36,894 bases of DNA from an uncultured Alkalilimnicola sp. (GTDB lineage Bacteria; Pseudomonadota; Gammaproteobacteria; Nitrococcales; AK92), in the NCBI GenBank assembly GCA_937951875.1, contig CALGAN010000020.1, forward strand, positions 1-36,894, written 5' to 3'. The position numbers and the translations under genes were made by a program. The notes under the pieces were generated by a model that saw only the letters and a list, made by a program, of their open reading frames with translations, had not been told where the DNA came from and ran no database searches. This document shows positions 1 through 7,558 of the stretch, one piece after another (position 1 is the stretch's first letter; every line of letters starts with the position of its first letter).

Positions 1-258
1 GAGCATCATCGCCGCCACGCTGGTGATCGGCTTGGTCATCGAGTAGATGCGAAAGATGGTGTCGGCGCCGATCGGCTGGCCCGACTCCACGCTCCGACAA
101 CCGCGGGCCCCGAAATAGGCGACCCGCCCGCGCCGCTCGATCAGCACGCTGACCCCGGCTAATCGCTGCCGCTCCACGTGCTGCTCCATCCAGGCATCCA
201 CCCGCCGCAGGCGGTCTTCGCTCATCCCCACCGATTCAGGCTTGACTTGCTCGATCAC
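1..258 (-). CDS. Serine hydrolase, beta-lactamase/EstB family (5' part only)
   Basis: This is the first 86 codons of a leftward gene whose remainder lies outside the window. The protein reads into a penicillin-binding-protein-like fold and carries the S-x-x-K motif as S73-M-T-K76 in the context IYSMTKPITS, which is the nucleophile and general base of class C beta-lactamase-related esterases and D-aminopeptidases. No signal peptide is visible, so it is more likely a cytoplasmic esterase (EstB type) than a secreted beta-lactamase. The start is taken as GTG at 258, preceded by GGGAGAG at a suitable distance; an in-frame ATG follows 11 codons later. It is divergent from an acyl-CoA dehydrogenase pair. 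Members of this family often sit beside acyl-CoA dehydrogenase genes in lipid- or steroid-degrading bacteria, but substrate cannot be inferred. Confidence 0.88.
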   Translation of the reverse strand, partial: MIEQVKPESVGMSEDRLRRVDAWMEQHVERQRLAGVSVLIERRGRVAYFGARGCRSVESGQPIGADTIFRIYSMTKPITSVAAMML

Positions 259-315
259 GGCGCTCTCCCGGTTGTCGTTGTGCTTTTTTTCGCATAGATG
301 CAGAAAAAACAAGCT

Positions 316-333
316 TCCTGACTGTTGTCAGGA
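316..333. promoter_or_regulatory. Inverted repeat in divergent promoter region
   Basis: TCCTGAC and GTCAGGA form a perfect 7-bp inverted repeat separated by TGTT. It lies midway in the 178-bp gap between the serine hydrolase (starts 258, leftward) and the acyl-CoA dehydrogenase (starts 437, rightward). The arm spacing suits a dimeric repressor such as a TetR-family acyl-CoA regulator. No regulator gene is in the window to pair with it; the operator role is inferred. Confidence 0.4.
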
Positions 334-436
334 TTGAAAGCCTGCTATCTATCCCGTAACGTCATCATCCGTCCAGACGCACGGCCGGTGTCTCGCCGCG
401 CCGGAAGTACAATCAAACACCACTTTGGAGGTGGAC

Positions 437-1618
437 GTGTCCGATTTGGAAAAATTCCGTAAGGAAACTCGGGCCTGGCTCGAGGCCAACTGCCCCGAGA
501 GCATGCGCCAGCCGATACGCAGCGACGACGATGCTTGCTGGGGCGGCCGCAAGTGGGTGTTCAAGAGCGAAGACCAGCGGATCTGGCTCGAGCGCATGGC
601 CGAGCGCGGCTGGACCGCGCCGGACTGGCCCAAGGAGTACGGCGGCGGCGGCCTCTCCAAGGAGGAAACCAAGATCCTGCGCGAGGAAATGGCGCGCATC
701 AAAGCCCGCCCGCCGCTGAACAGCTTCGGCATCTGGATGATCGGACCGGCCATCCTCAAGTTCGGCTCCGAGAAGCTCAAGCGTCAGCACCTTCCCCCCA
801 TTGTCCGCGGCGAGATCCGCTGGTGCCAGGGCTACTCCGAGCCGGGCGCCGGCTCCGACCTGGCCGGCCTGCAGACCCGCGCCGAGGACAAGGGCGATCA
901 CTTCATCGTCAACGGCCACAAGATCTGGACCTCCTACGCCGATAAGGCCGACTGGATGTTCTGCCTGGTCCGCACGGACCCGAACGCCAAGAAGCAGCTC
1001 GGCATCAGCCTGGTGCTGTTCGACATGACCACGCCGGGCGTGACCACCCGGCCGATCAAGCTGATCTCCGGCAGCTCGCCGTTCTGCGAGACCTTCCTCG
1101 AGAACGTTCGCGTCGAGAAGGATCAGGTGGTCGGCGAGGTCAACCAGGGCTGGACCATCGCCAAGTACCTGCTCACCCACGAGCGCGAGATGATCGGCGG
1201 CATGGGCCGCACCGCGGCCGGCCAGAAGACCCTGAGCCAGATGGCGGTGGACGCGATCGGCCTCGAGAACGGCCGGCTCAGCGACGACCTGCTGCGCGCC
1301 GCGGTGGCGCGCTGGGAGATCGACGCCAAGGCCTTCGAGCTCACCGCCGAGCGCGTGCTCGACGAGTCCAAGGCCGGCCAGGGCGTGGGCAACACCTCCG
1401 CCATGCTCAAGTACTACGGCACCGAGCTCAACAAGCGCCGCTACGAACTGCTGATGGCGCTGTACGGCAGCGATGCCATGGTCTGGGAAGGCGCGGCTTC
1501 CAACGAAGGCGCTCTGCCGCGCGCTTGGGCCCGCACCAAAGCCAACTCGATCGAGGGCGGCACCTCCGAGGTGCAGCTCAACGTGATCTCCAAGAACATC
1601 CTGGGCCTGCCGTCGTAA
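437..1618 (+). CDS. Acyl-CoA dehydrogenase, putative catalytic subunit
   Basis: A 393-residue FAD-dependent acyl-CoA dehydrogenase, which would introduce the alpha-beta double bond into an acyl-CoA. Family hallmarks are the FAD/substrate loop GYSEPGAGSDLAGLQT, the WTSYAD stretch, and the C-terminal IEGGTSEVQLN segment. The MCAD-type C-terminal catalytic Glu position holds Gly, but a Glu sits at residue 249 in THERE, at the helix-G position used by isovaleryl-CoA dehydrogenase and by steroid-side-chain FadE heteromers. The start was set at GTG 437 because GGAGGT (427-432) lies just upstream; the same frame is open from a TTG at 425, which would overlap that ribosome site. The next gene, 22 bp downstream, is a second dehydrogenase, so a heterotetramer is likely. 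The native acyl-CoA is unknown; branched or cyclic substrates are plausible. Confidence 0.93.
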   Translation: MSDLEKFRKETRAWLEANCPESMRQPIRSDDDACWGGRKWVFKSEDQRIWLERMAERGWTAPDWPKEYGGGGLSKEETKILREEMARIKARPPLNSFGIWMIGPAILKFGSEKLKRQHLPPIVRGEIRWCQGYSEPGAGSDLAGLQTRAEDKGDHFIVNGHKIWTSYADKADWMFCLVRTDPNAKKQLGISLVLFDMTTPGVTTRPIKLISGSSPFCETFLENVRVEKDQVVGEVNQGWTIAKYLLTHEREMIGGMGRTAAGQKTLSQMAVDAIGLENGRLSDDLLRAAVARWEIDAKAFELTAERVLDESKAGQGVGNTSAMLKYYGTELNKRRYELLMALYGSDAMVWEGAASNEGALPRAWARTKANSIEGGTSEVQLNVISKNILGLPS

Positions 1619-1640
1619 GCCCGCGCGAGGAAACACGAAC

Positions 1641-2783
1641 ATGGCATTGCTGGTACTGAACGACGAACAACGCATGCTCAAGGACTCGGCGCGCGACTTC
1701 CTGCAGGAGCGCGGGCCGATCAAGCAGCTGCGTCAACTGCGCGACAGCCGCGACGAGACCGGCTTCTCCCGGGAGTTGTGGCGCGGCATGGTGGAGATGG
1801 GCTTCGTCGGCACGCTGATTCCCGAGCAGTTCGGCGGCACCGACTTCGGCCACGTCGGCATGGGGCAGATCTTCGAGGAAGCCGGCCGCACGCTGACCGC
1901 CTCACCGCTGTTCGCCACCGCCGTGCTGGGCGTCACCGCCCTGCGCCTGGCGGGCAGCGAACAGCAGCAGCAGGCGCTGCTGCCGGCCATCGCCGAGGGC
2001 TCGCTGCTGATGGCGCTGGCGGTGGACGAGAAGCGTCGCCATGCGCCGTCCTACGTGCAGACCCGCGCCGAGAAGACCGCCGACGGCTTCGTGGTCAACG
2101 GCCAGAAGACCTACGTCATCGACGGCCACGTCGCCGACAAGCTGATCGTCTCGGTGCGCACCTCCGGCGAGGTCAACGACGAGAACGGCATCACCCTGCT
2201 ACTGATCGACCGCACCGCGCCGGGCGTGGAGGTCGAGCGCACCATCATGGTCGATAGCCGCAACGCTGCCGTGGTGCGCTTCAAGGACGTGCGGGTCGGC
2301 GCCGACGCCGTGCTGGGCGAAGTCGACAAAGGCTACGCCACGCTCAGCCGCGTCCTGGATGTCGGCAACGCCCATCTGGCGGCCGAGCTGCTCGGCATCG
2401 CCCAGGAGGTGTTCGCCCGCACCCTGCAGTACCTCAAGGAGCGCAAGCAGTTCGGCGTGCTGATCGGCACCTTCCAGGGTCTGCAGCATCGCGCCGCGCA
2501 CCTGTGGAGCGAGATCGAGCTGGTGAAGTCGGTGGTGCTGCGCGCCCTGCAAGCGCTGGATGAGAACGCCGAGGATGCTTCGGCGCTGATCAGCGTGGCC
2601 AAGGCCAAAGCCTGCGAAGTGGCCGAGCTGGCCACCAACGAGGGCATCCAGATGCACGGCGGCATCGGCATGACCGACGAGTTCGACATCGGTCTGTTCC
2701 TCAAGCGCGCCCGCCCGGTGCAGGTGCTGTTCGGCGACTACAGCTATCACGCCGGTCGCTACGCCTCGATGCGCGGTTACTGA
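1641..2783 (+). CDS. Acyl-CoA dehydrogenase, putative non-catalytic partner subunit
   Basis: A 380-residue acyl-CoA dehydrogenase-fold protein starting at ATG with GAGGAAA upstream, 22 bp after its neighbour and surely co-transcribed. It keeps the C-terminal helical domain signature (EGIQMHGGIGMTDEFDIG) and the RKQFG-type segment (KERKQFGVLIGTFQ) typical of the family. At the helix-G position that carries Glu249 in the upstream protein there is Gly242-Asn243, and the C-terminal catalytic site reads VLFGDYSYH without an acidic residue at the usual place. I therefore infer a structural or FAD-sharing beta subunit, as in the alpha2-beta2 FadE pairs of sterol catabolism. The family call is secure; the loss of the base rests on alignment by eye. 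Confidence 0.92.
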   Translation: MALLVLNDEQRMLKDSARDFLQERGPIKQLRQLRDSRDETGFSRELWRGMVEMGFVGTLIPEQFGGTDFGHVGMGQIFEEAGRTLTASPLFATAVLGVTALRLAGSEQQQQALLPAIAEGSLLMALAVDEKRRHAPSYVQTRAEKTADGFVVNGQKTYVIDGHVADKLIVSVRTSGEVNDENGITLLLIDRTAPGVEVERTIMVDSRNAAVVRFKDVRVGADAVLGEVDKGYATLSRVLDVGNAHLAAELLGIAQEVFARTLQYLKERKQFGVLIGTFQGLQHRAAHLWSEIELVKSVVLRALQALDENAEDASALISVAKAKACEVAELATNEGIQMHGGIGMTDEFDIGLFLKRARPVQVLFGDYSYHAGRYASMRGY

Positions 2784-2802
2784 TCGCCGCGTTTCCCGCC
2801 GC

Positions 2803-2823
2803 TCCTCCCCCGCCGGGGGAGGA
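2803..2823 (+). terminator. GC-rich hairpin after the acyl-CoA dehydrogenase pair
   Basis: TCCTCCCCC and GGGGGAGGA form a perfect 9-bp stem with a GCC loop, 20 bp after the stop codon of the second dehydrogenase. There is no T-tract, so it may act with Rho or as an mRNA 3'-end stabiliser rather than as a classic intrinsic terminator. Confidence 0.5.
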
Positions 2824-2932
2824 CGGCGCTGCCCAAGCCGCTCCCGAATGCCCGCCGCCGGCGCGACACATCCGGCTTCGTGAGATAGGCTTAAAGGGAA
2901 CGGATAATGATCGGGTCAAGGAGGACACGACC

Positions 2933-3331
2933 ATGCAGTTGACGCTGTCGACGCTCAGGGAAGAACAAATCGACGCCCTGCTCTACCCGCCGGATCCCCT
3001 CCATCTCGCCATTTACCAGCTGTATCGCTGCCGCCCCGCGCCGTCCCCGGCCGTGCCGCGCACGGTGCTGATCGCCACCGAATCCGACTGGAACCGGCTG
3101 CCGCCGGAGCGACGCGCCGCCAGCATCTGGCTGGAGCCCGACGACGCCTGCCAAGTGCTCTGGGGCCTGCTGGCCGTCAACGGTCTGCGCGCCGGCCAGG
3201 TATTGTGCGGCGGCGAGCCGAACGCCGCCGATTACGTCTTCCATCGCCAGAACGGCGGCTACCGGGTCGCCCTGCCGCTGATGGCGCAGGACGGGCCGAA
3301 ACCGGCCGCCGAGCGGGCATACGCGGTATAA
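2933..3331 (+). CDS. Small conserved-looking protein of unknown function
   Basis: A 132-residue protein starting at ATG with a strong AAGGAGG at the right distance and codon use like its neighbours, so I accept it as real. I do not recognise a family. There is no signal peptide, membrane segment or cysteine motif. Visible features are a leucine- and proline-rich N-terminal part, a stretch TVLIATESDWNRLPPE followed by an acidic WLEPDDACQVLWGLLAVNG helix-like segment, and a disordered alanine-rich C-terminus. It stands alone between the terminator of the acyl-CoA dehydrogenases and the convergent ddh gene, with its own ribosome site and therefore probably its own promoter in the preceding 110 bp. 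Confidence 0.75.
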   Translation: MQLTLSTLREEQIDALLYPPDPLHLAIYQLYRCRPAPSPAVPRTVLIATESDWNRLPPERRAASIWLEPDDACQVLWGLLAVNGLRAGQVLCGGEPNAADYVFHRQNGGYRVALPLMAQDGPKPAAERAYAV

Positions 3332-3440
3332 GCGCGCGCATTGCCTGAGGGTTCGTGTCCCTCGCCCGGCTCGGGTCTGGCGGCGGCGCGGCGAAACGCG
3401 ACGAGCCGCCGTCATCGGCCCGGCAACGGCGGGCTCGGCC

Positions 3441-4427
3441 TCAGAGCAGTTCCTTGCGCAGCTGCTCCGGGCTCTTGGGCGAAAGCAGCCCCGGCGCGAT
3501 GTCGAACACCGTGCGCGCGCCGTACTCGCCGCTGCGGTGCAGACGGTACGCGGCGCGCGCGTAAGCGACCAACACGCTGGCGGTGAACTCCGGATTGCTG
3601 TCGAGCCTCAAGGAGAACTCCACGGTCTGCTTGCTGCCGTCGCCGGTCCGCCCGCTGCGGATCACGAAGCCGCCGTGCGGCATGGTGGCGTGGTCGCGCC
3701 GCAGCTCCTCCTCGCTGATGAAGTGCACCACCGTGTCGTAATCGGCGAAGTAGTCCGGCATGGTGACGATGGCCTGCCGCACCGCCTCGGGATCGGCGCC
3801 CTCCGCCAGCACCACGTAGCACTCGCGCTTGTGCTTGTCCCGGGTCGACAGCTTCGGCAAAGTGCCGGCCCGCACCTGCGCGATCGCCTCCTCGGAGGGG
3901 ATGGTGTACTGCACCCCGGCCTTCACGCCCGGCACCCGCCGCACGGCGTCCGAATGCCCCTGGCTCAGGCCGCGGCCCCAGAAGGTGTAAGTTTCGCCCT
4001 CGGGCAGCACGGCCTCGCCGAACAGACGATTGAGCGAGAACAGTCCCGGATCCCAACCCACCGAGATCACCGCGGTACGCCGCGCGGCGCGCGCGGCCGC
4101 GTCCACGGCGGCGAAGTACTCGGGGATCTTGTTATGGGTGTCGTAGCTGTCGACAGTGTTGAACAAGGCCGCCAGCGTGGGGCCTTGCTGCGGCAGGTCG
4201 TCCTTGGAGCCGCCGCAGAGGATGAGCACGTCGATGCGGTCGCGATACTGCTCCACGCTATCGAGCTTCAGCACCGGCACATCCGCCCCGACCGGAGTGA
4301 CCGTGGCGGGATCGCGGCGACTGAAGATTCCGACCAACTGCATGTCGGGGCTGCGCGCCAGCGCCATCTCGACGCCGCGGCCGAGATTGCCGTAACCGAC
4401 GATGCCGATGCGGATTCTCTCAGTCAT
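3441..4427 (-). CDS. ddh: meso-Diaminopimelate D-dehydrogenase
   Basis: A 328-residue NADP-dependent enzyme that interconverts meso-2,6-diaminopimelate and L-2-amino-6-oxopimelate (with ammonia), the one-step branch of lysine and peptidoglycan-precursor synthesis. The whole sequence follows Corynebacterium Ddh: the nucleotide loop IVGYGNLGRGVE at the N-terminus, the SRR cofactor-phosphate site, and the substrate-site blocks TFWGRGLSQGHSDAVRR, MPDYF and MPHGGFVI. Length is normal (about 326). The start was set at ATG 4427, where AGGAG lies 8 bp upstream; a longer in-frame reading is possible but would run into the upstream gene. It follows an isochorismatase-family gene by 83 bp on the same strand. 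Ddh is uncommon in Gammaproteobacteria, where the succinylase route is standard. Confidence 0.96.
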   Translation of the reverse strand: MTERIRIGIVGYGNLGRGVEMALARSPDMQLVGIFSRRDPATVTPVGADVPVLKLDSVEQYRDRIDVLILCGGSKDDLPQQGPTLAALFNTVDSYDTHNKIPEYFAAVDAAARAARRTAVISVGWDPGLFSLNRLFGEAVLPEGETYTFWGRGLSQGHSDAVRRVPGVKAGVQYTIPSEEAIAQVRAGTLPKLSTRDKHKRECYVVLAEGADPEAVRQAIVTMPDYFADYDTVVHFISEEELRRDHATMPHGGFVIRSGRTGDGSKQTVEFSLRLDSNPEFTASVLVAYARAAYRLHRSGEYGARTVFDIAPGLLSPKSPEQLRKELL

Positions 4428-4510
4428 TGAAACACTCCTGAATCGAAAAGCATGCAACGAAAAAACACGGTGTCGGACGCGGGCGCGATGACCGGCCCGC
4501 GAACGCGCTC

Positions 4511-5068
4511 TCACCGATCCCGCAGCAGGCGTCCGATCTCGCGGTTGCTGAACGCCGCGCCGATCGAGCGCGTGAGGTAGCGCATGGACTCGCGGTGATA
4601 CTCGGCGTCGTAGGAGGCGATCGCCTCCCGCGCCAGAATCACGTGGTAATCGCGCTGATAGGCGTCGATCGCGGTCATGCGCACGCAGGCGTGGCTGTTG
4701 ACGCCGCCGATGACCGTGTGCGTGCAGCCGAGCCGTTGCAGCAGCTCGTCCAAGCCGGTGCGGAAGAAAGCGCTGTAGCGCTTCTTCACGATCTCGTGGT
4801 CCTCTGGACGGCGCTCCAGCTCCGCGATCGTTCGGCAGCCGGGCGTGCCGCGAATGGTCACGCGCCGGCCGGTCTGCCGCATGGACAGGAAGGCATCGCT
4901 CAGATCCGGCTCGAACGCCTGCCGCACCCAGATCACCGGCGCGCCAGCCGTCCGCGCCATCCCCGCCAGCTCGTTGACGGCGCGCGCCAACGCCGACCGC
5001 TGCGCGTCGAGCGGCGGCTGAGAGAGGAAGTCCTCCAGCAGATCGACGAAGATGAATACCGGCCGCAT
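4511..5068 (-). CDS. Isochorismatase-family cysteine hydrolase
   Basis: About 185 residues of the isochorismatase-like hydrolase fold. The catalytic Asp is in FIFVDLLEDF near the N-terminus, the catalytic Lys in EIVKKRYSAFF, and the nucleophilic Cys in GGVNSHACVRM, preceded by the usual non-proline-like peptide region. These enzymes hydrolyse amides or enol ethers (nicotinamide, N-carbamoyl amino acids, ureidoacrylate, isochorismate); the substrate is not predictable here. I placed the start at ATG 5068, which has GGGGGGAG directly before it; an in-frame ATG at 5080 lacks a ribosome site. It is first in a two-gene leftward unit with ddh, so a link to lysine/diaminopimelate or D-amino-acid chemistry is possible but unproven. 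Confidence 0.87.
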   Translation of the reverse strand: MRPVFIFVDLLEDFLSQPPLDAQRSALARAVNELAGMARTAGAPVIWVRQAFEPDLSDAFLSMRQTGRRVTIRGTPGCRTIAELERRPEDHEIVKKRYSAFFRTGLDELLQRLGCTHTVIGGVNSHACVRMTAIDAYQRDYHVILAREAIASYDAEYHRESMRYLTRSIGAAFSNREIGRLLRDR

Positions 5069-5194
5069 CGCTCCCCCCATGGCAAAAGCGCGCCGGCGCG
5101 GGGCCCGTGCCCGCGCGGTTCGGGTTGATTGAAAGGGACGAAGCCTAGCAGGGCTTGCGAGAAACGGCGCCCACGGCCGAAAGCGGCGGGTCCG

Positions 5195-6322
5195 TCACCA
5201 CATCATAACCGCAGTCGCCCCCGCCTGCTGGGCGTAGTACAGGCGCACGCGCAGCACGTAGCGGCGACCGGCGAACAGCTTGACGCGGAAACTGGCGTTG
5301 CGGTCGACACCGCTGTCGTCGTCGGCGGTGAGGTAGCGCAACTCGCCGTTCACATCCTCGAACAACACCATGACGGTATCGGAGTCGCCGAACGTGCTGA
5401 AGTGATAATAGCGGGTGGCATTCGGCAACACCTGGAAGTTGCGCTGCTCGCCGGGCGCGATCGCCAGCTTGACCGAAGTGGCCACCTCCAGCGTCGGCTC
5501 CGGCTCGGGCCCCAGCGGCGGGTAGAAGGTGCGGACCCACTCGCGGTCGCGCTCCGACAGGCCGCCGGCCGGCACCAGGCCGTCGCGGAACTCCACCGGC
5601 TGGTCGATCAGCCCCGGGCCGAACGGATAGTGCATCACCGAGTTCGGATCCCAAGCCGAGCCTTGCACCGCGTCGGCCGGGATCTTGCGGATGATGTTGT
5701 GATAAGTGACCTCGCGCGGCCAGTTGTTGGGCGGTCTGGCCAAAGCGGCGTATACCGCCTCCTCGTTCCAGACGATGCCGGCGTTGGGGTTCTGATGCTC
5801 GTGAGGAAAGCCCAGGGCATGGCCGATCTCGTGCAGCGCCGTATCGATCTCCCTCGGATCGCTGGTCAAGTCCCAGCCGAAGTTCATGGTGCGGGCGTCC
5901 GGGCCCAGCCCAAGGTCGACGATGTCGCGGCCGACGTACGACCAGGCGCCGTCGCCGCGCTGGAAGCCAATCCGGATCTCCGCCTCGGCGGGCGAATCGA
6001 CTTCGCGGAACTCCAGACCGATACCCAGATCCTTCCAGATCTGGAAGGCGCGGCGCACCACGTCCCGCTCGCGCTCGCTGGTGGTCCACTCGGGCGGGCT
6101 GCGGAAGAAGTGATAGTGCAGCACCGTGCCGTTCACCCATTTCTTGTCGAGCATGCGGATGAGGCGGGCCCGCTGCGGGTTCACTTCGCGGGCGAACTGC
6201 CGCTCGGCCACCGGCGGCGTGCGGCAGTACAAGGTATGAGCCGGATTCGCATCGGCAGGACGGCGCACCGTAGCGAACGAATGCACCTCGGTGATGCCTT
6301 TTGCCGTTTTGGCGTGCTTCAT
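5195..6322 (-). CDS. Astacin/matrixin-type zinc metalloprotease
   Basis: A 375-residue metzincin protease. The zinc site is HEIGHALGFPHEHQ with ligands His164, His168 and His174 and catalytic Glu165, followed by the Met-turn SVMHYP (Met230); the extended HExxHxxGxxHE form is that of astacins. The preceding region (about 60-160) forms the N-terminal subdomain. Residues about 280-375 read as a beta-sandwich resembling the pre-peptidase C-terminal domains of secreted proteases (aromatic and Asp-rich, ADDDSG). Oddly there is no Sec signal peptide: the N-terminus is MKHAKTAKGI. Its ATG overlaps the stop of the upstream alpha/beta hydrolase in an ATGA, so the two are translationally coupled. Substrate unknown; export by another route or intracellular action are both open. 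Confidence 0.9.
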   Translation of the reverse strand: MKHAKTAKGITEVHSFATVRRPADANPAHTLYCRTPPVAERQFAREVNPQRARLIRMLDKKWVNGTVLHYHFFRSPPEWTTSERERDVVRRAFQIWKDLGIGLEFREVDSPAEAEIRIGFQRGDGAWSYVGRDIVDLGLGPDARTMNFGWDLTSDPREIDTALHEIGHALGFPHEHQNPNAGIVWNEEAVYAALARPPNNWPREVTYHNIIRKIPADAVQGSAWDPNSVMHYPFGPGLIDQPVEFRDGLVPAGGLSERDREWVRTFYPPLGPEPEPTLEVATSVKLAIAPGEQRNFQVLPNATRYYHFSTFGDSDTVMVLFEDVNGELRYLTADDDSGVDRNASFRVKLFAGRRYVLRVRLYYAQQAGATAVMMW

Positions 6323-7305
6323 GATGTCCTCCCGGCCCGACGCCGCGGTTCCTCGGCCTCGCCGCGGACGCCCGCCAGCGCCCGCTGCACGACCTCGCCG
6401 GAGGTGCGCGGCATCGCGCCCCGCAGCGCCTGCGCGACATCGAGATAGAAGGGGATGGCGCGGTTGAGGTGGTGCCCGGCATTCGGCACCGTGTCGTAAG
6501 CCACGCGCGGATGCGAGTTGAGCCAGCCGAACCAGTCGCGCTCGCCCAGCAGCTGGCGGGTGCGCGGAAACTGCGCCGGCAGCCGCACCACCGCGCCGAG
6601 CGTGACGATCTGCAGCCGCCGATACAGCAGGTGCTCCGGCCCGACCTCCTCGACGAAACGCTCCAGCACGAAGTCGATCAGCAAGCTGCCCTTGCTGTGA
6701 CCGACCAGCAGCTCCAGCTTCGGCGGGTTGGCGATCAGCACGTCCAGCAGCGTGGCGACGTCGGCGGTGTCGACCAGTCGGTCGGTGAAGACATCGGCCA
6801 GGCTCACGCCGAGATCGCCCAGGCTGCCCGCGATCCGGTCCGGCAGCGGCGCGGTCAGCGCCTGCAACTTGCTCTCCAGCTCCAGGCGCGCGCGGTCGGC
6901 GGCGCCGAAGATGAACCAGCCACCCAGCGCCTCGGTAAGCAGATCGGTCATGCCGTAGCCGGTGACCACGCCGGCTACGTCGCAGTTGAACGCGTCGGCC
7001 ACGTTGCGCGCCAGCGCGGCGGTACCGACCACCGAACTGCCGACCCCGGCCACCACCATGGCGCGGATATTGGCCCCGTCGTTGTTCATGAAGCGCAGGG
7101 CGGTGCGGTAATGACGTATCGGCTGCCGCGCGGCGACCGGCGGCACCACGATCACGCTACCCTCGCGATCGATGGCGGGGGACAGGGCGGCGATCTCGCT
7201 CGGGGCGAGGCTGCCGACATCGTAGAACAGCGCGTCCAGCGCATAGTTGCGCTGCTTGAACGGCAACGACGCCAGGACACCGAAGTGACCGCTCGGCTGA
7301 CTCAT
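6319..7305 (-). CDS. Alpha/beta-hydrolase-fold protein (lipase-like)
   Basis: A 328-residue protein with a nucleophile elbow G202-H-S-K-G206 after a hydrophobic strand (LELLVGHSKGS) and a C-terminal His in VPNAGHHLN, consistent with a Ser-Asp-His hydrolase. No signal peptide is seen, although residues 80-115 are hydrophobic and glycine-rich. Substrate is unknown: a lipase, esterase or PHA depolymerase-like enzyme would fit. The start was set at ATG 7305, with GGGAGAA 8 bp upstream; the frame is open for another 49 codons upstream but without a ribosome site. The stop codon overlaps the start of the metalloprotease gene by four bases (ATGA), giving a tight two-gene unit divergent from the host-attachment gene. 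Confidence 0.75.
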   Translation of the reverse strand: MSQPSGHFGVLASLPFKQRNYALDALFYDVGSLAPSEIAALSPAIDREGSVIVVPPVAARQPIRHYRTALRFMNNDGANIRAMVVAGVGSSVVGTAALARNVADAFNCDVAGVVTGYGMTDLLTEALGGWFIFGAADRARLELESKLQALTAPLPDRIAGSLGDLGVSLADVFTDRLVDTADVATLLDVLIANPPKLELLVGHSKGSLLIDFVLERFVEEVGPEHLLYRRLQIVTLGAVVRLPAQFPRTRQLLGERDWFGWLNSHPRVAYDTVPNAGHHLNRAIPFYLDVAQALRGAMPRTSGEVVQRALAGVRGEAEEPRRRAGRTS

Positions 7306-7474
7306 CGGCTGCGTTCTCCCATGGCCAGGCGCGTTCGCGTGCTGGAATGTGCCAGGCAGCTGGTGTCGGACCGGCGCCCACGGGAGTAGCGGATTTCCGA
7401 TTGGCGCGTAAGAAATCCCCGTAATCGCGATCCGGCACCGACCGCCTCGCACCGATCCGAGCCGCCCGCCCCGT

Positions 7475-7500
7475 TGCCAACCCCCATGCTTGGGTTGGCA
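7475..7500. promoter_or_regulatory. Stem-loop upstream of the host-attachment gene
   Basis: TGCCAACCC and GGGTTGGCA form a perfect 9-bp inverted repeat around an 8-nt spacer, ending 58 bp before the ATG at 7559, in the 253-bp divergent region shared with the hydrolase/protease unit. It could be an operator or a 5'-leader hairpin. No T-tract follows immediately (GGAGTCGG), so a terminator is less likely. Confidence 0.4.
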
Positions 7501-7558
7501 GGAGTCGGCGCCATCTTTCTAAATGTCGTTCACTTACAGTTTCCCCGGAGGTCAGGAC

